Shown: positions 34,116-44,534, counted from the stretch's first letter. The stretch: DNA of 64,000 nucleotides from Chitinophaga filiformis (GCF_023100805.1 NZ_CP095855.1:7791001-7855000), one strand, 5' to 3'. Notes: generated by a model not told the origin, from the sequence alone. Program-made: numbers and translations.

Positions 34116-35582
34116 ATGAAGACGTTGCGCGACATACTATACAATGTGAGCATCCGTGAGGTACACGGTAGTACTGATACTGCTGTTAACTCACTGAGCA
34201 TTGACTCCCGGGCCATTGGCCAGGGAGATGCCTTTATTGCAATAAAAGGCGTACATGCAGATGGCCACCTGTTCATAGATAAAGCTCTTGCACAAGGCGC
34301 CGCAACTATCATCTGTGAGGAACTGCCGCAAAACCTGGCGGCCGGAGTTACATACGTACTGGTGAACAGCAGCGCTACAGCAGCTGGTATCATTGCAGGT
34401 AACTTTTACGATAATCCTTCGCATAAACTGAAACTGGTAGGCGTGACAGGTACCAATGGTAAAACCACCATCGCTACCCTCCTCTTCCGCCTGTTCAGTA
34501 AACTGCGTTTTCATTGCGGACTACTGTCCACCGTGCAGAACCAGATCGGCGATAAGATCGTTCCGGCTACACATACCACGCCCGACGCTATTCACCTGAA
34601 TGCCCTGCTGGCAGAAATGGCAGACGAAGGCTGCGAATATGTGTTCATGGAAGTGAGCTCGCATGCAGTACACCAGCAACGTATTGCAGGACTGAAATTC
34701 GCCGGTGGCATATTCAGCAACATCACACACGATCACCTGGATTACCACAAGACCTTCGACGAATATATCAGGGTGAAAAAAGCCTTCTTTGACGGACTGC
34801 CGCCCACTGCCTTTGCACTCACCAACCTGGATGATAAACGGGGTAATGTAATGCTGCAGAACACCCGTGCAAAGAAACAGTCATACAGCCTGCGCACAGT
34901 GGCTGATTTCAAGGGTAAGATCCTGGAAAACAACCTGACAGGGCTGATCATGACGGTGAATGAAAAAGAGGTGCATTTCCGCCTGATAGGTGAATTCAAT
35001 GCATACAACCTGCTGGCAGTATACGGCGCAGCCGTACTACTGGGACAAAATAAGGACGAAGTACTACAGGCACTGAGCGACCTGACAGGCGCTGAGGGCA
35101 GATTCGACTATATCATGTCCGCACAGGAAAAGATCATCGGTATTGTCGACTATGCACATACACCAGACGCACTGCTGAACGTACTGGCCACTATCAAAAA
35201 CCTGCGCAAAGGCAACGAACAGGTGATTACAGTAGTAGGCTGCGGCGGCGACCGTGATACGGCCAAACGCCCCGTTATGGCAGCAGTAGCGACTGAACAC
35301 AGTGATAAGGTGATCCTGACTTCCGACAATCCACGCTCGGAAGACCCGGTAGCCATCATTCAACAGATGGAAGCAGGTATACCAGTGCACCAGAAGAAAA
35401 AATCACTGTCTATCACCGACAGAAAAGAAGCCATTAAAACAGCTGTAAGCCTGGCTAACCCGGAAGACATTATCCTGGTAGCCGGCAAAGGCCACGAAAA
35501 ATACCAGGAGATCCAGGGAGTAAAACATCCTTTCGACGACAAGCAGGTATTGCGCGAAATGCTGGAACTGATGGGGAAATAA
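34116..35582 (+). CDS. murE: UDP-MurNAc-tripeptide ligase (meso-DAP adding)
   Basis: Adds the third amino acid to UDP-MurNAc-L-Ala-D-Glu. The 488-aa protein has the P-loop VTGTNGKTT (110-118) and the Mur ligase motifs, with the DNPRSEDP motif in the C-terminal domain. DNPR is the mark of meso-diaminopimelate ligases, so this cell wall should be of the mDAP type. It follows ftsI by four bases. Confidence 0.97.
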   Translation: MKTLRDILYNVSIREVHGSTDTAVNSLSIDSRAIGQGDAFIAIKGVHADGHLFIDKALAQGAATIICEELPQNLAAGVTYVLVNSSATAAGIIAGNFYDNPSHKLKLVGVTGTNGKTTIATLLFRLFSKLRFHCGLLSTVQNQIGDKIVPATHTTPDAIHLNALLAEMADEGCEYVFMEVSSHAVHQQRIAGLKFAGGIFSNITHDHLDYHKTFDEYIRVKKAFFDGLPPTAFALTNLDDKRGNVMLQNTRAKKQSYSLRTVADFKGKILENNLTGLIMTVNEKEVHFRLIGEFNAYNLLAVYGAAVLLGQNKDEVLQALSDLTGAEGRFDYIMSAQEKIIGIVDYAHTPDALLNVLATIKNLRKGNEQVITVVGCGGDRDTAKRPVMAAVATEHSDKVILTSDNPRSEDPVAIIQQMEAGIPVHQKKKSLSITDRKEAIKTAVSLANPEDIILVAGKGHEKYQEIQGVKHPFDDKQVLREMLELMGK

Positions 35583-35658
35583 CAACAATGCTGAGACAAC
35601 TAACGAAACTAAACCTGTAAGTAACGAATACAGGCAAAGACAGAGACTAACTAACTAT

Positions 35659-36909
35659 ATGCTATATTACTTATTTAACTATCTCAAATCATTAAACTTC
35701 AGCGGTAGCGGGATGTTTCAATTCATCACCTTCCGTGTTACAATGGCATTGCTGCTGTCGTTAGCGATTTCTTTGTTATTAGGTAAGCGCATCGTTCGTT
35801 ACCTGCAGCGCAAACAGATCGGGGAAACTATCCGCGACCTGGGACTGGCCGGAGAGAACTCCAAGAAAGGTACCCCTACCATGGGTGGTCTCATCATTCT
35901 GTCTTCCATTCTTATTCCTACCCTCCTCTTTGCTCAGATCAAGACCGTATACGTATGGCTGATGCTTTTGTGTACAGTATGGCTGGGACTGATCGGATTC
36001 CTGGATGACTACATCAAGGTGTTCAAGAAAAATAAAGAAGGACTGGCTGGTAAGTTTAAAGTACTCGGACAGATAGGTCTGGGTATCATCATAGGCAGCA
36101 CATTATATTTCAATGAGAACGTAGTGATATCCCGCGAGATCATCAGCGGTAAAAAACTTGCTTCCTATGAAAGAGATGTGCACCACAAAGAAAGGGTTAC
36201 AAAAGATGGTCACCGTTTTGCCGATGTAAAGACGCCGATCACCACCATTCCTTTTGTAAAAAATCATGAGTTCAACTACGCCAAACTGATCTCCTGGATG
36301 GGAGAAGGTGCGGAGAAATATACATTCATCCTGTATATCCTGATCGTCATTGTCATCATCACAGCCGTCTCGAACGGCGCGAACCTCACGGACGGCCTCG
36401 ATGGGCTGGCCACGGGAGTCTCGGCAGTGATTGGCGTGTGCCTGGGCATCTTTGCCTATGTATCGGGTAACATTCAGTTTGCGGAGTATCTGAACATTAT
36501 GTACATCCCTAACCTGGGTGAATTGTCCATCTTCATTGCCGCCTTCGTGGGTGCATGTGTGGGCTTCCTCTGGTACAATGCTTATCCGGCGCAGGTATTC
36601 ATGGGCGATACCGGTAGCCTTGCACTGGGTGGCATCATCGCTTCCATCGCGATCATCGTAAGAAAGGAATTATTGATACCCATTTTCTGTGGTGTGTTCC
36701 TGGTAGAGAATCTCAGCGTTGTGCTGCAGGTATCCTACTTCAAATACACCAAGAAGAAATACGGAGAAGGAAGACGCATTTTCAGGATGTCTCCCCTTCA
36801 CCACCACTATCAGAAGCTGGGATATCATGAAAGTAAAATTGCAACAAGATTCTGGATCATTACCATCATCTGTGCAGCAGTGTCTATAGCAACGTTGAAA
36901 ATGAGATAA
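35659..36909 (+). CDS. mraY: Phospho-N-acetylmuramoyl-pentapeptide transferase
   Basis: Integral membrane enzyme making lipid I from UDP-MurNAc-pentapeptide and undecaprenyl phosphate. The Asp pair D116D117 in FLDDYIK, the NGANLTDGLDGLATG motif (Asp245) and the HHHYQKLG His motif are intact. At 416 aa it is longer than most (about 360). Residues about 155-215 form a polar insert between membrane helices, as seen in Bacteroidota. A weak hairpin (CCTGTA/TACAGG, 35614-35634) lies just upstream. Confidence 0.97.
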   Translation: MLYYLFNYLKSLNFSGSGMFQFITFRVTMALLLSLAISLLLGKRIVRYLQRKQIGETIRDLGLAGENSKKGTPTMGGLIILSSILIPTLLFAQIKTVYVWLMLLCTVWLGLIGFLDDYIKVFKKNKEGLAGKFKVLGQIGLGIIIGSTLYFNENVVISREIISGKKLASYERDVHHKERVTKDGHRFADVKTPITTIPFVKNHEFNYAKLISWMGEGAEKYTFILYILIVIVIITAVSNGANLTDGLDGLATGVSAVIGVCLGIFAYVSGNIQFAEYLNIMYIPNLGELSIFIAAFVGACVGFLWYNAYPAQVFMGDTGSLALGGIIASIAIIVRKELLIPIFCGVFLVENLSVVLQVSYFKYTKKKYGEGRRIFRMSPLHHHYQKLGYHESKIATRFWIITIICAAVSIATLKMR

Positions 36910-36911
36910 AC

Positions 36912-38252
36912 ATGCAAAAGAAGCTCGTCATACTCGGAGCCGGCGAAAGCGGCATCGGTGCTGCCCTCCTGGGGAAGCAGCGGGGGTATGATGTATTTGT
37001 GTCTGATGGCGGTGCTATAAAGGATATCTACAAACAGGAACTGGCGGTCAACCATGTTCCATTTGAAGAAGGCAGGCACTCCTGGGATGTGATCCTGAAC
37101 GCTGATGAGATCATCAAAAGCCCTGGTATACCGGAGAAAAGCGAGTTGATGAAAAAAGTGCGGGAGAAACAGGTGCCTGTGATCTCTGAAATAGAATTCG
37201 CTTACCGGTTCAGCAAGGACAGCAAGGTCATTGCCATCACCGGTAGTAACGGTAAAAGCACTACCACTGCACTGACCTTCGACATCTTTGAAAGAGCAGG
37301 ACTGAAAGCAGCCATGGTAGGGAATATCGGCCTTAGCTATGCAAGGCAGGTAGCCACAGCGCCGGCGGATTACTATATCGTGGAGGTGAGCAGTTTTCAG
37401 CTGGACGATATTAAGGAATTCAAGCCCAACGTAGCCGTTCTGCTGAACATAACACCAGACCATCTGGATCGTTATGACTACAAAATGGAGAACTATGTGG
37501 CGTCAAAATTCCGCATAGCGATGAACCAGGGTCCGGAAGATTATTTCGTCTATTGCATGGATGATCCCGAGATCAGCGATTATTTAAGGAAGCAAACTAT
37601 TTATTCAACAACAATACCCTTTACTATCATGGAACCATTAAAGCAAGGAGGATTTATGGCAAACGAACAGGTGAACATCCAGGTGAATGATGAGCCAATG
37701 ATCGTATCAATGTATGATCTTGCGCTGAAAGGCAAACATAACTTGTATAATTCAATGGCAGCGGGTATTGCAGGACGCACCATGGACATCAGGAAGGAGA
37801 AGATCCGCGAGAGTCTTACTTCTTTCAAGAGCCTGGAGCACCGCATGGAGTATGTAGCTACTGTGCGCGGAGTGGATTTCATTAATGATAGTAAAGCAAC
37901 CAACGTAAACTCGCTGTGGTTTGCATTGGAAAGCATGGAACACCCTGTAGTGCTGATCATGGGCGGTGTGGACAAAGGAAACGACTACAGCGCGATCCGT
38001 GACCTGGTAAAAGAAAAAGTAAAAGCAATTATCTGCCTCGGTGTAGACAATGCGCCTATCCAGGAAGCGTTATCTAGCGATACACCAATAATGGTAGATA
38101 CACGCAATATGAAGGATGCTGTTCAGGCAGCATTCCAGCATGCCGCGAAAGGAGATGTAGTATTGCTCTCCCCTGCTTGCGCCAGCTTTGACCTCTTCAA
38201 AAATTACGAAGACAGAGGCAAGCAGTTCAAGGAGGCAGTCAAAGAACTGTAA
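36912..38252 (+). CDS. murD: UDP-MurNAc-L-alanine:D-glutamate ligase
   Basis: Cytoplasmic ligase adding D-Glu to UDP-MurNAc-L-Ala. The 446-aa protein starts with a Rossmann-like UDP domain (LVILGAGESGIGAA), then the ATP loop ITGSNGKSTTT (109-119), and has the NDSKATN motif and SPACASFDLFKNYEDRG at the C-terminus. It begins two bases after mraY ends. A perfect 13-base-pair hairpin follows it. Confidence 0.97.
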   Translation: MQKKLVILGAGESGIGAALLGKQRGYDVFVSDGGAIKDIYKQELAVNHVPFEEGRHSWDVILNADEIIKSPGIPEKSELMKKVREKQVPVISEIEFAYRFSKDSKVIAITGSNGKSTTTALTFDIFERAGLKAAMVGNIGLSYARQVATAPADYYIVEVSSFQLDDIKEFKPNVAVLLNITPDHLDRYDYKMENYVASKFRIAMNQGPEDYFVYCMDDPEISDYLRKQTIYSTTIPFTIMEPLKQGGFMANEQVNIQVNDEPMIVSMYDLALKGKHNLYNSMAAGIAGRTMDIRKEKIRESLTSFKSLEHRMEYVATVRGVDFINDSKATNVNSLWFALESMEHPVVLIMGGVDKGNDYSAIRDLVKEKVKAIICLGVDNAPIQEALSSDTPIMVDTRNMKDAVQAAFQHAAKGDVVLLSPACASFDLFKNYEDRGKQFKEAVKEL

Positions 38253-38255
38253 CCG

Positions 38256-38292
38256 GCTTGTTGTCTGAAAGTAATACACTCAGACAACAAGC
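38256..38292 (+). other. Perfect hairpin between murD and ftsW
   Basis: GCTTGTTGTCTGA (38256-38268) and TCAGACAACAAGC (38280-38292) form a 13-base-pair stem with an 11-base loop. The bases after it are GCCAAAAG, so there is no U-tract, and the operon continues into ftsW 15 bases later. Confidence 0.75.
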
Positions 38293-38306
38293 GCCAAAAG
38301 AGTGAA

Positions 38307-39500
38307 ATGGACGTACTTCATAGGACAAAAGGAGACAAAGTGATATGGACGATCGTGATCTTCCTGTCACTGGTAAGCCTGCTCGCTGTTTACAGCGCCA
38401 CGGGATCGCTGGCGTATCGCGAACAGGGAGGTCATACGGAGTACTATCTTTTCAAACAGCTGAGTGTACTGGGCATGGGACTGCTGATCATCTACTTCGC
38501 ACATAGAGTGAATTATACTATTTACTCACGTGCAGCGCAGATAGGGTTTCTTGTCTCTATACCATTACTGATCTACACACTGGCATTCGGACACAACATC
38601 AACGACGCCAGCCGTTGGATAAGGCTGCCAGTTATCAACCTGACATTCCAGACATCGGATGTGGCCAAACTGGCCATATTCATGTATGTAAGCAGACAGT
38701 TGTCCAAACGGCAGCATGTGATCACTGATTTCAGGAAAGGCTTTTTGCCCATCATTATACCGGTAAGTATCATCTGTATGCTGATCATGCCGGCAAACAT
38801 GTCTACAGCATTGCTGCTGGGCGCCAGCTGCATGATACTGTGCTTTATAGGCCGGGTACCTGTCAGGTTCCTGGCTTCCATGGTCCTGGCTGTAGTGGTA
38901 CTGGTGCTGCTGATGTTTGCCATTGCGAAGCTCACAGGACTTGAAATGCGTACACAAACCTGGATAAACAGGCTGGAACATTTCTCGGGAGAAGACAACT
39001 CCGATCTGCCTTACCAGGTGCAACAGGCAAATATTGCCATCGCCGGCGGAGGCATACTGGGTAAAGGTCCAGGCAACAGCACACAAAGAAATTTTCTTCC
39101 TCACGCATATAGTGACTATATATATGCAACAATTATCGAGGAGTATGGTATCTTTGGCGCCTTTTTGATATTGATGGCCTATATGTTGCTACTCTTACGG
39201 AGCATCCGCATATACAGGAAATGTCCTTATGCATTTGGCGCATTTCTCGCAGTAGGGCTCAGTGTCACGCTTGTAATACAGGCACTTACAAATATGGCGG
39301 TCAATGTGGGACTGTTCCCTGTAACAGGGGTTACACTACCACTGGTAAGTATGGGAGGTTCTTCCGTGATCTTTACCAGCCTTGCCATAGGAATTATACT
39401 CAGCGTATCGCGCAACGTAGAAGAACTGGAAGGAAAAAGAATTGAACAGGAGCGGATCGCTAAAGTGATGGAAGAAAACGGCATGCAGCCGGCAGCTTAA
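38307..39500 (+). CDS. ftsW: Septal peptidoglycan polymerase FtsW (SEDS)
   Basis: SEDS-family glycosyltransferase that polymerises lipid II at the septum together with FtsI. The 397-aa protein has about ten membrane helices. The SEDS core segments are present: DASRWIRLP, GPGNSTQRNFLPHAYSDYIYA and the GVTLPLVSMGGSS motif. Its location between murD and murG is the canonical one. A charged C-terminal tail (about 370-397) follows the last helix. Confidence 0.95.
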   Translation: MDVLHRTKGDKVIWTIVIFLSLVSLLAVYSATGSLAYREQGGHTEYYLFKQLSVLGMGLLIIYFAHRVNYTIYSRAAQIGFLVSIPLLIYTLAFGHNINDASRWIRLPVINLTFQTSDVAKLAIFMYVSRQLSKRQHVITDFRKGFLPIIIPVSIICMLIMPANMSTALLLGASCMILCFIGRVPVRFLASMVLAVVVLVLLMFAIAKLTGLEMRTQTWINRLEHFSGEDNSDLPYQVQQANIAIAGGGILGKGPGNSTQRNFLPHAYSDYIYATIIEEYGIFGAFLILMAYMLLLLRSIRIYRKCPYAFGAFLAVGLSVTLVIQALTNMAVNVGLFPVTGVTLPLVSMGGSSVIFTSLAIGIILSVSRNVEELEGKRIEQERIAKVMEENGMQPAA

Positions 39501-39525
39501 ACAACCAACTTAAAAAAGATACAAA

Positions 39526-40620
39526 ATGCAACGCAGAATAATCATAGCAGGTGGCGGAACAGGAGGACATATCTTCCCGGCTATCGCTATTGCCAATGCG
39601 TTGAAGAAAATAGACCCGGAAACGGAGATCCTTTTCGTAGGCGCCAAGGGAAAGATGGAAATGGAGAAAGTGCCTCAGGCTGGCTACAAGATCGAAGGAC
39701 TCGAAATAGCGGGATTGAACCGTAGTAACATGTTGAAAAACCTGTTACTGCCTTTTAAAGTGATCAAAAGCCTGGGACAGGCACGCCGCATTATTGAACG
39801 CTTCCAGCCACAAGCCGTGGTGGGCGTTGGCGGTTATGCCAGTTTCCCTATCCTGCGGAAAGCCCAGAGTAAAGGCATTCCGACGCTGATACAGGAACAA
39901 AACTCCTTCGCAGGAAAAGCCAACATGATGTTGGGAAGAAAGGCTAAGAAGATCTGTACCGGCTATGAGGGCATGGAAAAGTTCTTCCCGGCTGATAAGA
40001 TCATTTTCACTGGCAATCCTGTAAGAAATAATATCACACAGTCGTCCGTGACAAAAGAAGATGCATTGCAGCACTTCGGCCTGAAGAACGGTAAAACAAC
40101 CGTCTTCGCTGTTGGCGGCAGCCTGGGGGCTAAAGCCATCAATGAAGCACTGCATCCGCTGCTGTCCGGCTTTGTAGAGAAAGATATCCAGCTGATCTGG
40201 CAAACAGGTAAGCCATATTTTGAAACAGCTAAGACTGCAGCAGCTGCATATGCATCTCATGTGAAGGTGTTTGAATTCATCAACCTGATGGACTTTGCCT
40301 ACAAAGCGGCAGACGTAGTGATATCCCGCGCAGGCGCACTGGCCATTGCTGAATTGTGCGTAGTGAAGAAGCCAGTCATCTTTGTACCATATCCCTTTGC
40401 AGCAGAAGATCATCAAACCTTCAACGCGCAAAGCCTGGTGAATAAAAAGGCTGCCATCCTGATCAAAAATGATGATGCCGCAGCACAGCTTGGAACGACA
40501 TTATTCAGCCTGGTACAAAACAAAGCACTGCTGGAACAACTGTCAGAAAATATCGGAAAACTGGGTAATACCAATGCCGATATGGTCATAGCAAAAGAAG
40601 TAATGGGATTAATAGGGTAA
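39526..40620 (+). CDS. murG: Lipid II synthase (MurG)
   Basis: GT28 glycosyltransferase that adds GlcNAc to lipid I on the inner face of the membrane. The 364-aa protein has the first G-loop GGTGGHIFPA, the VVGVGGYASFP and GNPVRNNI motifs, GGSLGAKAINEAL and the RAGALAIAEL UDP-GlcNAc signature, as well as the PFAAEDHQTFNA motif. It lies between ftsW and murC. Confidence 0.97.
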   Translation: MQRRIIIAGGGTGGHIFPAIAIANALKKIDPETEILFVGAKGKMEMEKVPQAGYKIEGLEIAGLNRSNMLKNLLLPFKVIKSLGQARRIIERFQPQAVVGVGGYASFPILRKAQSKGIPTLIQEQNSFAGKANMMLGRKAKKICTGYEGMEKFFPADKIIFTGNPVRNNITQSSVTKEDALQHFGLKNGKTTVFAVGGSLGAKAINEALHPLLSGFVEKDIQLIWQTGKPYFETAKTAAAAYASHVKVFEFINLMDFAYKAADVVISRAGALAIAELCVVKKPVIFVPYPFAAEDHQTFNAQSLVNKKAAILIKNDDAAAQLGTTLFSLVQNKALLEQLSENIGKLGNTNADMVIAKEVMGLIG

Positions 40621-40642
40621 TCAGTAATACACAATTGAAAAA

Positions 40643-42034
40643 ATGGATCTGAACAACATAAAACGTGTATACTTCATCGGCATCGGTGGCATTGGCATGA
40701 GCGCCATTGCACGCTTCTTCAATGAGAAGGGTGTGCATGTGAGCGGCTATGACCGTACCGAGACGGCGCTTACCCGCCAGCTGGCCGAAGAAGGCATGCA
40801 GATCCATTATACCGATGATGTACAACTGCTGGATCAAGAAGCAGAACTGGTAGTGTATACTCCCGCTATTCCCGGCTCCCACTCAGAACTGATCTGGTTC
40901 CGCCAGCAGGGATATGAAGTGGTGAAACGCAGCGATGTATTGCAGGAGATCACCAGGAACCTGTATGCCATCACCGTAGGTGGTACACATGGGAAAACCA
41001 CTACCTCTACCCTGATCGCACACATACTCAGGCATACCGGTTATGGCTGTAACGCTTTCCTCGGAGGTATCAGCGCCAACTATGACCGTAACTTCTGGAG
41101 CAGCAACAAACAGGTGGCTGTAATAGAAGCTGATGAATATGACCGTTCATTCCTGAAACTGCATCCTGATGTGGCTGTATTGACAGCTATCGATGCAGAT
41201 CACCTGGATATTTACGGCACCGAAGAAGAAGTACAGGAAGCATTTATACAGTACACCCGCAACATCAAAGCCAATGGCACACTGGTGGCTAAGCGTGGTT
41301 TACATCGCGCAGATGAGCTGAAGGGCGATCACCATATATGGTATCACCTGGATGACAATAAGGCGGATATACATGCTACCAATATACAACCAACAGAAGG
41401 CGGTTACATGTTCGATGTGGTACAGAAAGACTGGAAATTAGCGAACATCTATCTTCCGGTCGGCGGTACCCACAATATAGAAAACACCGTAGCTGCCATC
41501 GCCGTAGCGCACCTGTTGGGCATCGAAGATGAAAAGATAAAGGCAGCTATTGCTGACTTTAAAGGTATCAAACGCAGGTTTGAATACCTCGTGAAGAACG
41601 ATTACCAGGTGTATATTGACGACTATGCACACCATCCGGAGGAATTGCGTGCACTGATCTCCAGTGCCCGTGCATTGTTCCCCGACAGGAAATGCATCGT
41701 ACTGTTTCAGCCACACTTGTACACACGCACGCGCGATTTTGCAGATGGCTTTGCAGAAAGCCTCTCGCTGGCAGACGAAGTATTACTGCTTCCCATCTAT
41801 CCGGCCAGGGAATTACCGATTGAGGGGGTGCATAGTGAGATGATAGCAAAGAAGATCAGCAAGCCTGTTCAGGTGATACAAAAAGAAGATGTACTGGCCT
41901 GGGTAAAAGCGAACAGCGCTCCACTATTCATCACGGCAGGTGCAGGAGATATAGACCAGTTCCGGGAGCCTGTACAGGAAATACTGAATGGAAAAGGCAT
42001 CATAGACAATGAAGAAGTAAAGAAGGACGCATAA
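40643..42034 (+). CDS. murC: UDP-N-acetylmuramate:L-alanine ligase
   Basis: Joins L-Ala to UDP-MurNAc, the first step of stem peptide assembly. The 463-aa protein has the N-terminal GIGGIGMSAIA loop, the ATP loop GGTHGKTTT (113-121), DEYDRSFLKL and DDYAHHPEELRA. It precedes ftsQ by 17 bases. murB and murF, which often adjoin murC in other phyla, are absent from this cluster. Confidence 0.97.
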   Translation: MDLNNIKRVYFIGIGGIGMSAIARFFNEKGVHVSGYDRTETALTRQLAEEGMQIHYTDDVQLLDQEAELVVYTPAIPGSHSELIWFRQQGYEVVKRSDVLQEITRNLYAITVGGTHGKTTTSTLIAHILRHTGYGCNAFLGGISANYDRNFWSSNKQVAVIEADEYDRSFLKLHPDVAVLTAIDADHLDIYGTEEEVQEAFIQYTRNIKANGTLVAKRGLHRADELKGDHHIWYHLDDNKADIHATNIQPTEGGYMFDVVQKDWKLANIYLPVGGTHNIENTVAAIAVAHLLGIEDEKIKAAIADFKGIKRRFEYLVKNDYQVYIDDYAHHPEELRALISSARALFPDRKCIVLFQPHLYTRTRDFADGFAESLSLADEVLLLPIYPARELPIEGVHSEMIAKKISKPVQVIQKEDVLAWVKANSAPLFITAGAGDIDQFREPVQEILNGKGIIDNEEVKKDA

Positions 42035-42051
42035 AAAAAGTATAACACCCA

Positions 42052-43137
42052 ATGCAAACCAAAACCCGTAAGGTATTAAGACGAATCGGCACCACTTTAA
42101 TGTGGCTAGGCGTGCTGGCGGGCTTTGTTGTCATCCTGGTAGCAGCAGTCAATGACAAGAATGATGGGAAATGCACAGGGATCGTTGTGAAACTGCTGGG
42201 AGATGAGGCCAACTTCTTCATAGAAGAAAGAGATATTAAAGCGCTGATCACAAAAGACATGGACTTAAATCCTGTCGGTAAACCGATCAAGAATATCAAT
42301 ACTGCTAACCTGGAAAAGATCGTATCGCACGATCCCTGGGTAAAAAACGCAGAGATATTCATCGATAACCAGCGCAAACTGAACATAAAAGTAACACAGC
42401 GGGAACCCGTAGCACGTGTATTCACAGCAGCAGGCAACAGCTTTTACTTTGATACGGAAGGAGACAAGATACCGGTATCTGCCCGTTACACCGCCCGTGT
42501 ACCGGTGTTCACAGACTACCCGGCAGAAGCTGTAAAACCCAAAGCGGCAGATAGCTCACTGTCGGCAGGTATCATGACGCTGGGTAGTTACATCATGGAA
42601 GATCCCTTCTGGTCTGCACAGGTAGAACAGGTAGTGATCACACCGACGCATGAGTTTGAGATCATCCCGAAACTGGGCGATCATGTTATTGCCTTCGGAG
42701 ATGGAACAGATGTAGAGAAGAAGTTCAGCAAACTGCTGGCGTTTTATAAAGAGGGACTGAATAAAGTGGGCTGGAACAATTACGCGAGGATTAACGTTGC
42801 TTATGAAAATGAGGTAGTATGTACAAGAAGGAATGGTGAGGAATTATCCAGAAAACTGGCGTCTGCAGATAGTGCACGCACTGCCGGAAGTGATTCTGCC
42901 GCCAGGTTCCTGATACACCACGATGAAGTAACGCAAGCAGAAACAACATCAATGATGAAGACGCAGGCCAAAGTGGCGGCACCCAAGCAAACAAAAGCAA
43001 AGGTGACAACATCCAAACCGGCATCTTCAAAGCCGAAGGTACAGAAGGTTGCGGCAGCCGATAAAAAAGCGCCGAAAGCAGTGTATAAGCCGGTTAAAAA
43101 ATCTGTCAACACAACAAAAAATAATAGAACGCCATGA
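42052..43137 (+). CDS. ftsQ: Cell division protein FtsQ/DivIB
   Basis: Bitopic divisome protein: short cytoplasmic N-terminus, one membrane helix (about 16-34), then a periplasmic POTRA-like and beta domain (IKNINTANLEKIVSHDPWV, NIKVTQREPVARVF). At 361 aa it is longer than usual: after about residue 275 a Lys/Ala/Pro/Thr-rich low-complexity tail (repeated KPKVQK-, KAPKAV-like units) extends to the end. It overlaps ftsA by four bases (ATGA). Sequence conservation is modest, and location supports the name. Confidence 0.88.
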   Translation: MQTKTRKVLRRIGTTLMWLGVLAGFVVILVAAVNDKNDGKCTGIVVKLLGDEANFFIEERDIKALITKDMDLNPVGKPIKNINTANLEKIVSHDPWVKNAEIFIDNQRKLNIKVTQREPVARVFTAAGNSFYFDTEGDKIPVSARYTARVPVFTDYPAEAVKPKAADSSLSAGIMTLGSYIMEDPFWSAQVEQVVITPTHEFEIIPKLGDHVIAFGDGTDVEKKFSKLLAFYKEGLNKVGWNNYARINVAYENEVVCTRRNGEELSRKLASADSARTAGSDSAARFLIHHDEVTQAETTSMMKTQAKVAAPKQTKAKVTTSKPASSKPKVQKVAAADKKAPKAVYKPVKKSVNTTKNNRTP

Positions 43138-44534
43138 ATCAGGAAGCTCCCATCATTGTAGGTCTCGATATTGGAACTACAAAGATTGCTGCCATCGCAG
43201 GAAGAAAGAATGAATACGGGAAACTGGAAATCCTGGGTTTTGGTAAAGCCCCGTCTTTCGGTGTTCAGCACGGAATGGTGCTGAATATTGATCAGACTAT
43301 CAAGGCTATCCGCCAGGCCCTGGAAAACTGCTACGCTTCTAATCCGAATCTCGAGATCAATGAAGTATATGTTGGTATTGCAGGACACCACATCAAAAGT
43401 CTGCAGACACGCGGTGACATTGTTCGTAGCGATACCGACGCCGAAATTTCACAGAAAGATATCGATCAGTTGATCAATGACCAATATAAAACTGTGATCC
43501 CCGCCAGTGATCAGATCATTGACGTGATACCACAGCAATATATCGTGGACAGCCTGCAGAACATCACCTACCCTATTGGTATGTCCGGTGTGAAGGTGGG
43601 CGCCAACTTCCACATCATTACCGGCGATAAGAACGCTATCCGTAACATCAACCGTAGCGTGGAGAAATCCGGTCTGAAGATACATGACCTCGTACTGCAG
43701 CCACTGGCGTCTGCAGCAGCGGTAATGTGCGATATGGACTTCGAAGCAGGTGTTGCTATCGTAGACATCGGTGGCGGTACAACAGACCTCGCCGTGTTTT
43801 ATGAAGGTATTCTGAAGCACACAGCCGTGATACCTTACGGTGGTGAAAACATCACCAACGATATCAAGAACGGTCTGGGTGTACTGAAAACACAGGCGGA
43901 ACAGATGAAAGTGCAGTTCGGTTATGCGCTGGCTGATGAAGCTAAGAATAACGCGTACATCACTATTCCTGGTCTGCGTGGCCAAAGCCCGAAAGAGATC
44001 TCTGTAAAGAACCTGGCCCACATCATACAGGCACGTATGAGTGAGATCATGGACTTCGTGGTGTATCATCTGAAACAGATCGGTATGGACAATAAGATGC
44101 TGAATGGCGGTATTATCCTGACCGGTGGTGGTTCTCAGCTGAAACATCTCATACAGTTAACTGAATATACAACCGGTGTAAGCGCGCGTATCGGTTATCC
44201 GAACGAGCACCTGGCCAGCGGTCATATTGATGAACTGACCAAGCCGATGTACGCTACCTGCGTAGGTCTCATCCTCAAAGGTTACAATGACTATGAGAAT
44301 GACCGCAGGGCACTGGAAGAGAATTATGTAAAGATCAATACCAGCTACCTGGCGAAAGAACAGGCAGCTAAAGCCGCACTGGACGATGATTCCTGGGAAG
44401 ATGACGAGCCGACAGTTGAGCAGATACAGGAAAGGAAAGTAAAAGAACGGAATGCTTCGCTGAAAACATTCCTGGACAGGATGAAGACAAAGATCATAGA
44501 CATGTTCACGGAAGAAGAAGATGCGAAACTTTAA
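43134..44534 (+). CDS. ftsA: Cell division protein FtsA
   Basis: Actin-like ATPase that anchors FtsZ to the membrane. The 466-aa protein has the phosphate-1 loop GLDIGTTKIAAIAG, the phosphate-2 loop VDIGGGTTDLAVF, the SHS2-type 1C region, and the adenosine motif LTGGGSQLKHL. A C-terminal amphipathic helix (LKTFLDRMKTKIIDMF) near the end would be the membrane-targeting sequence. It starts inside the ftsQ stop region and precedes ftsZ by 142 bases containing repeats. Confidence 0.96.
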   Translation: MNQEAPIIVGLDIGTTKIAAIAGRKNEYGKLEILGFGKAPSFGVQHGMVLNIDQTIKAIRQALENCYASNPNLEINEVYVGIAGHHIKSLQTRGDIVRSDTDAEISQKDIDQLINDQYKTVIPASDQIIDVIPQQYIVDSLQNITYPIGMSGVKVGANFHIITGDKNAIRNINRSVEKSGLKIHDLVLQPLASAAAVMCDMDFEAGVAIVDIGGGTTDLAVFYEGILKHTAVIPYGGENITNDIKNGLGVLKTQAEQMKVQFGYALADEAKNNAYITIPGLRGQSPKEISVKNLAHIIQARMSEIMDFVVYHLKQIGMDNKMLNGGIILTGGGSQLKHLIQLTEYTTGVSARIGYPNEHLASGHIDELTKPMYATCVGLILKGYNDYENDRRALEENYVKINTSYLAKEQAAKAALDDDSWEDDEPTVEQIQERKVKERNASLKTFLDRMKTKIIDMFTEEEDAKL

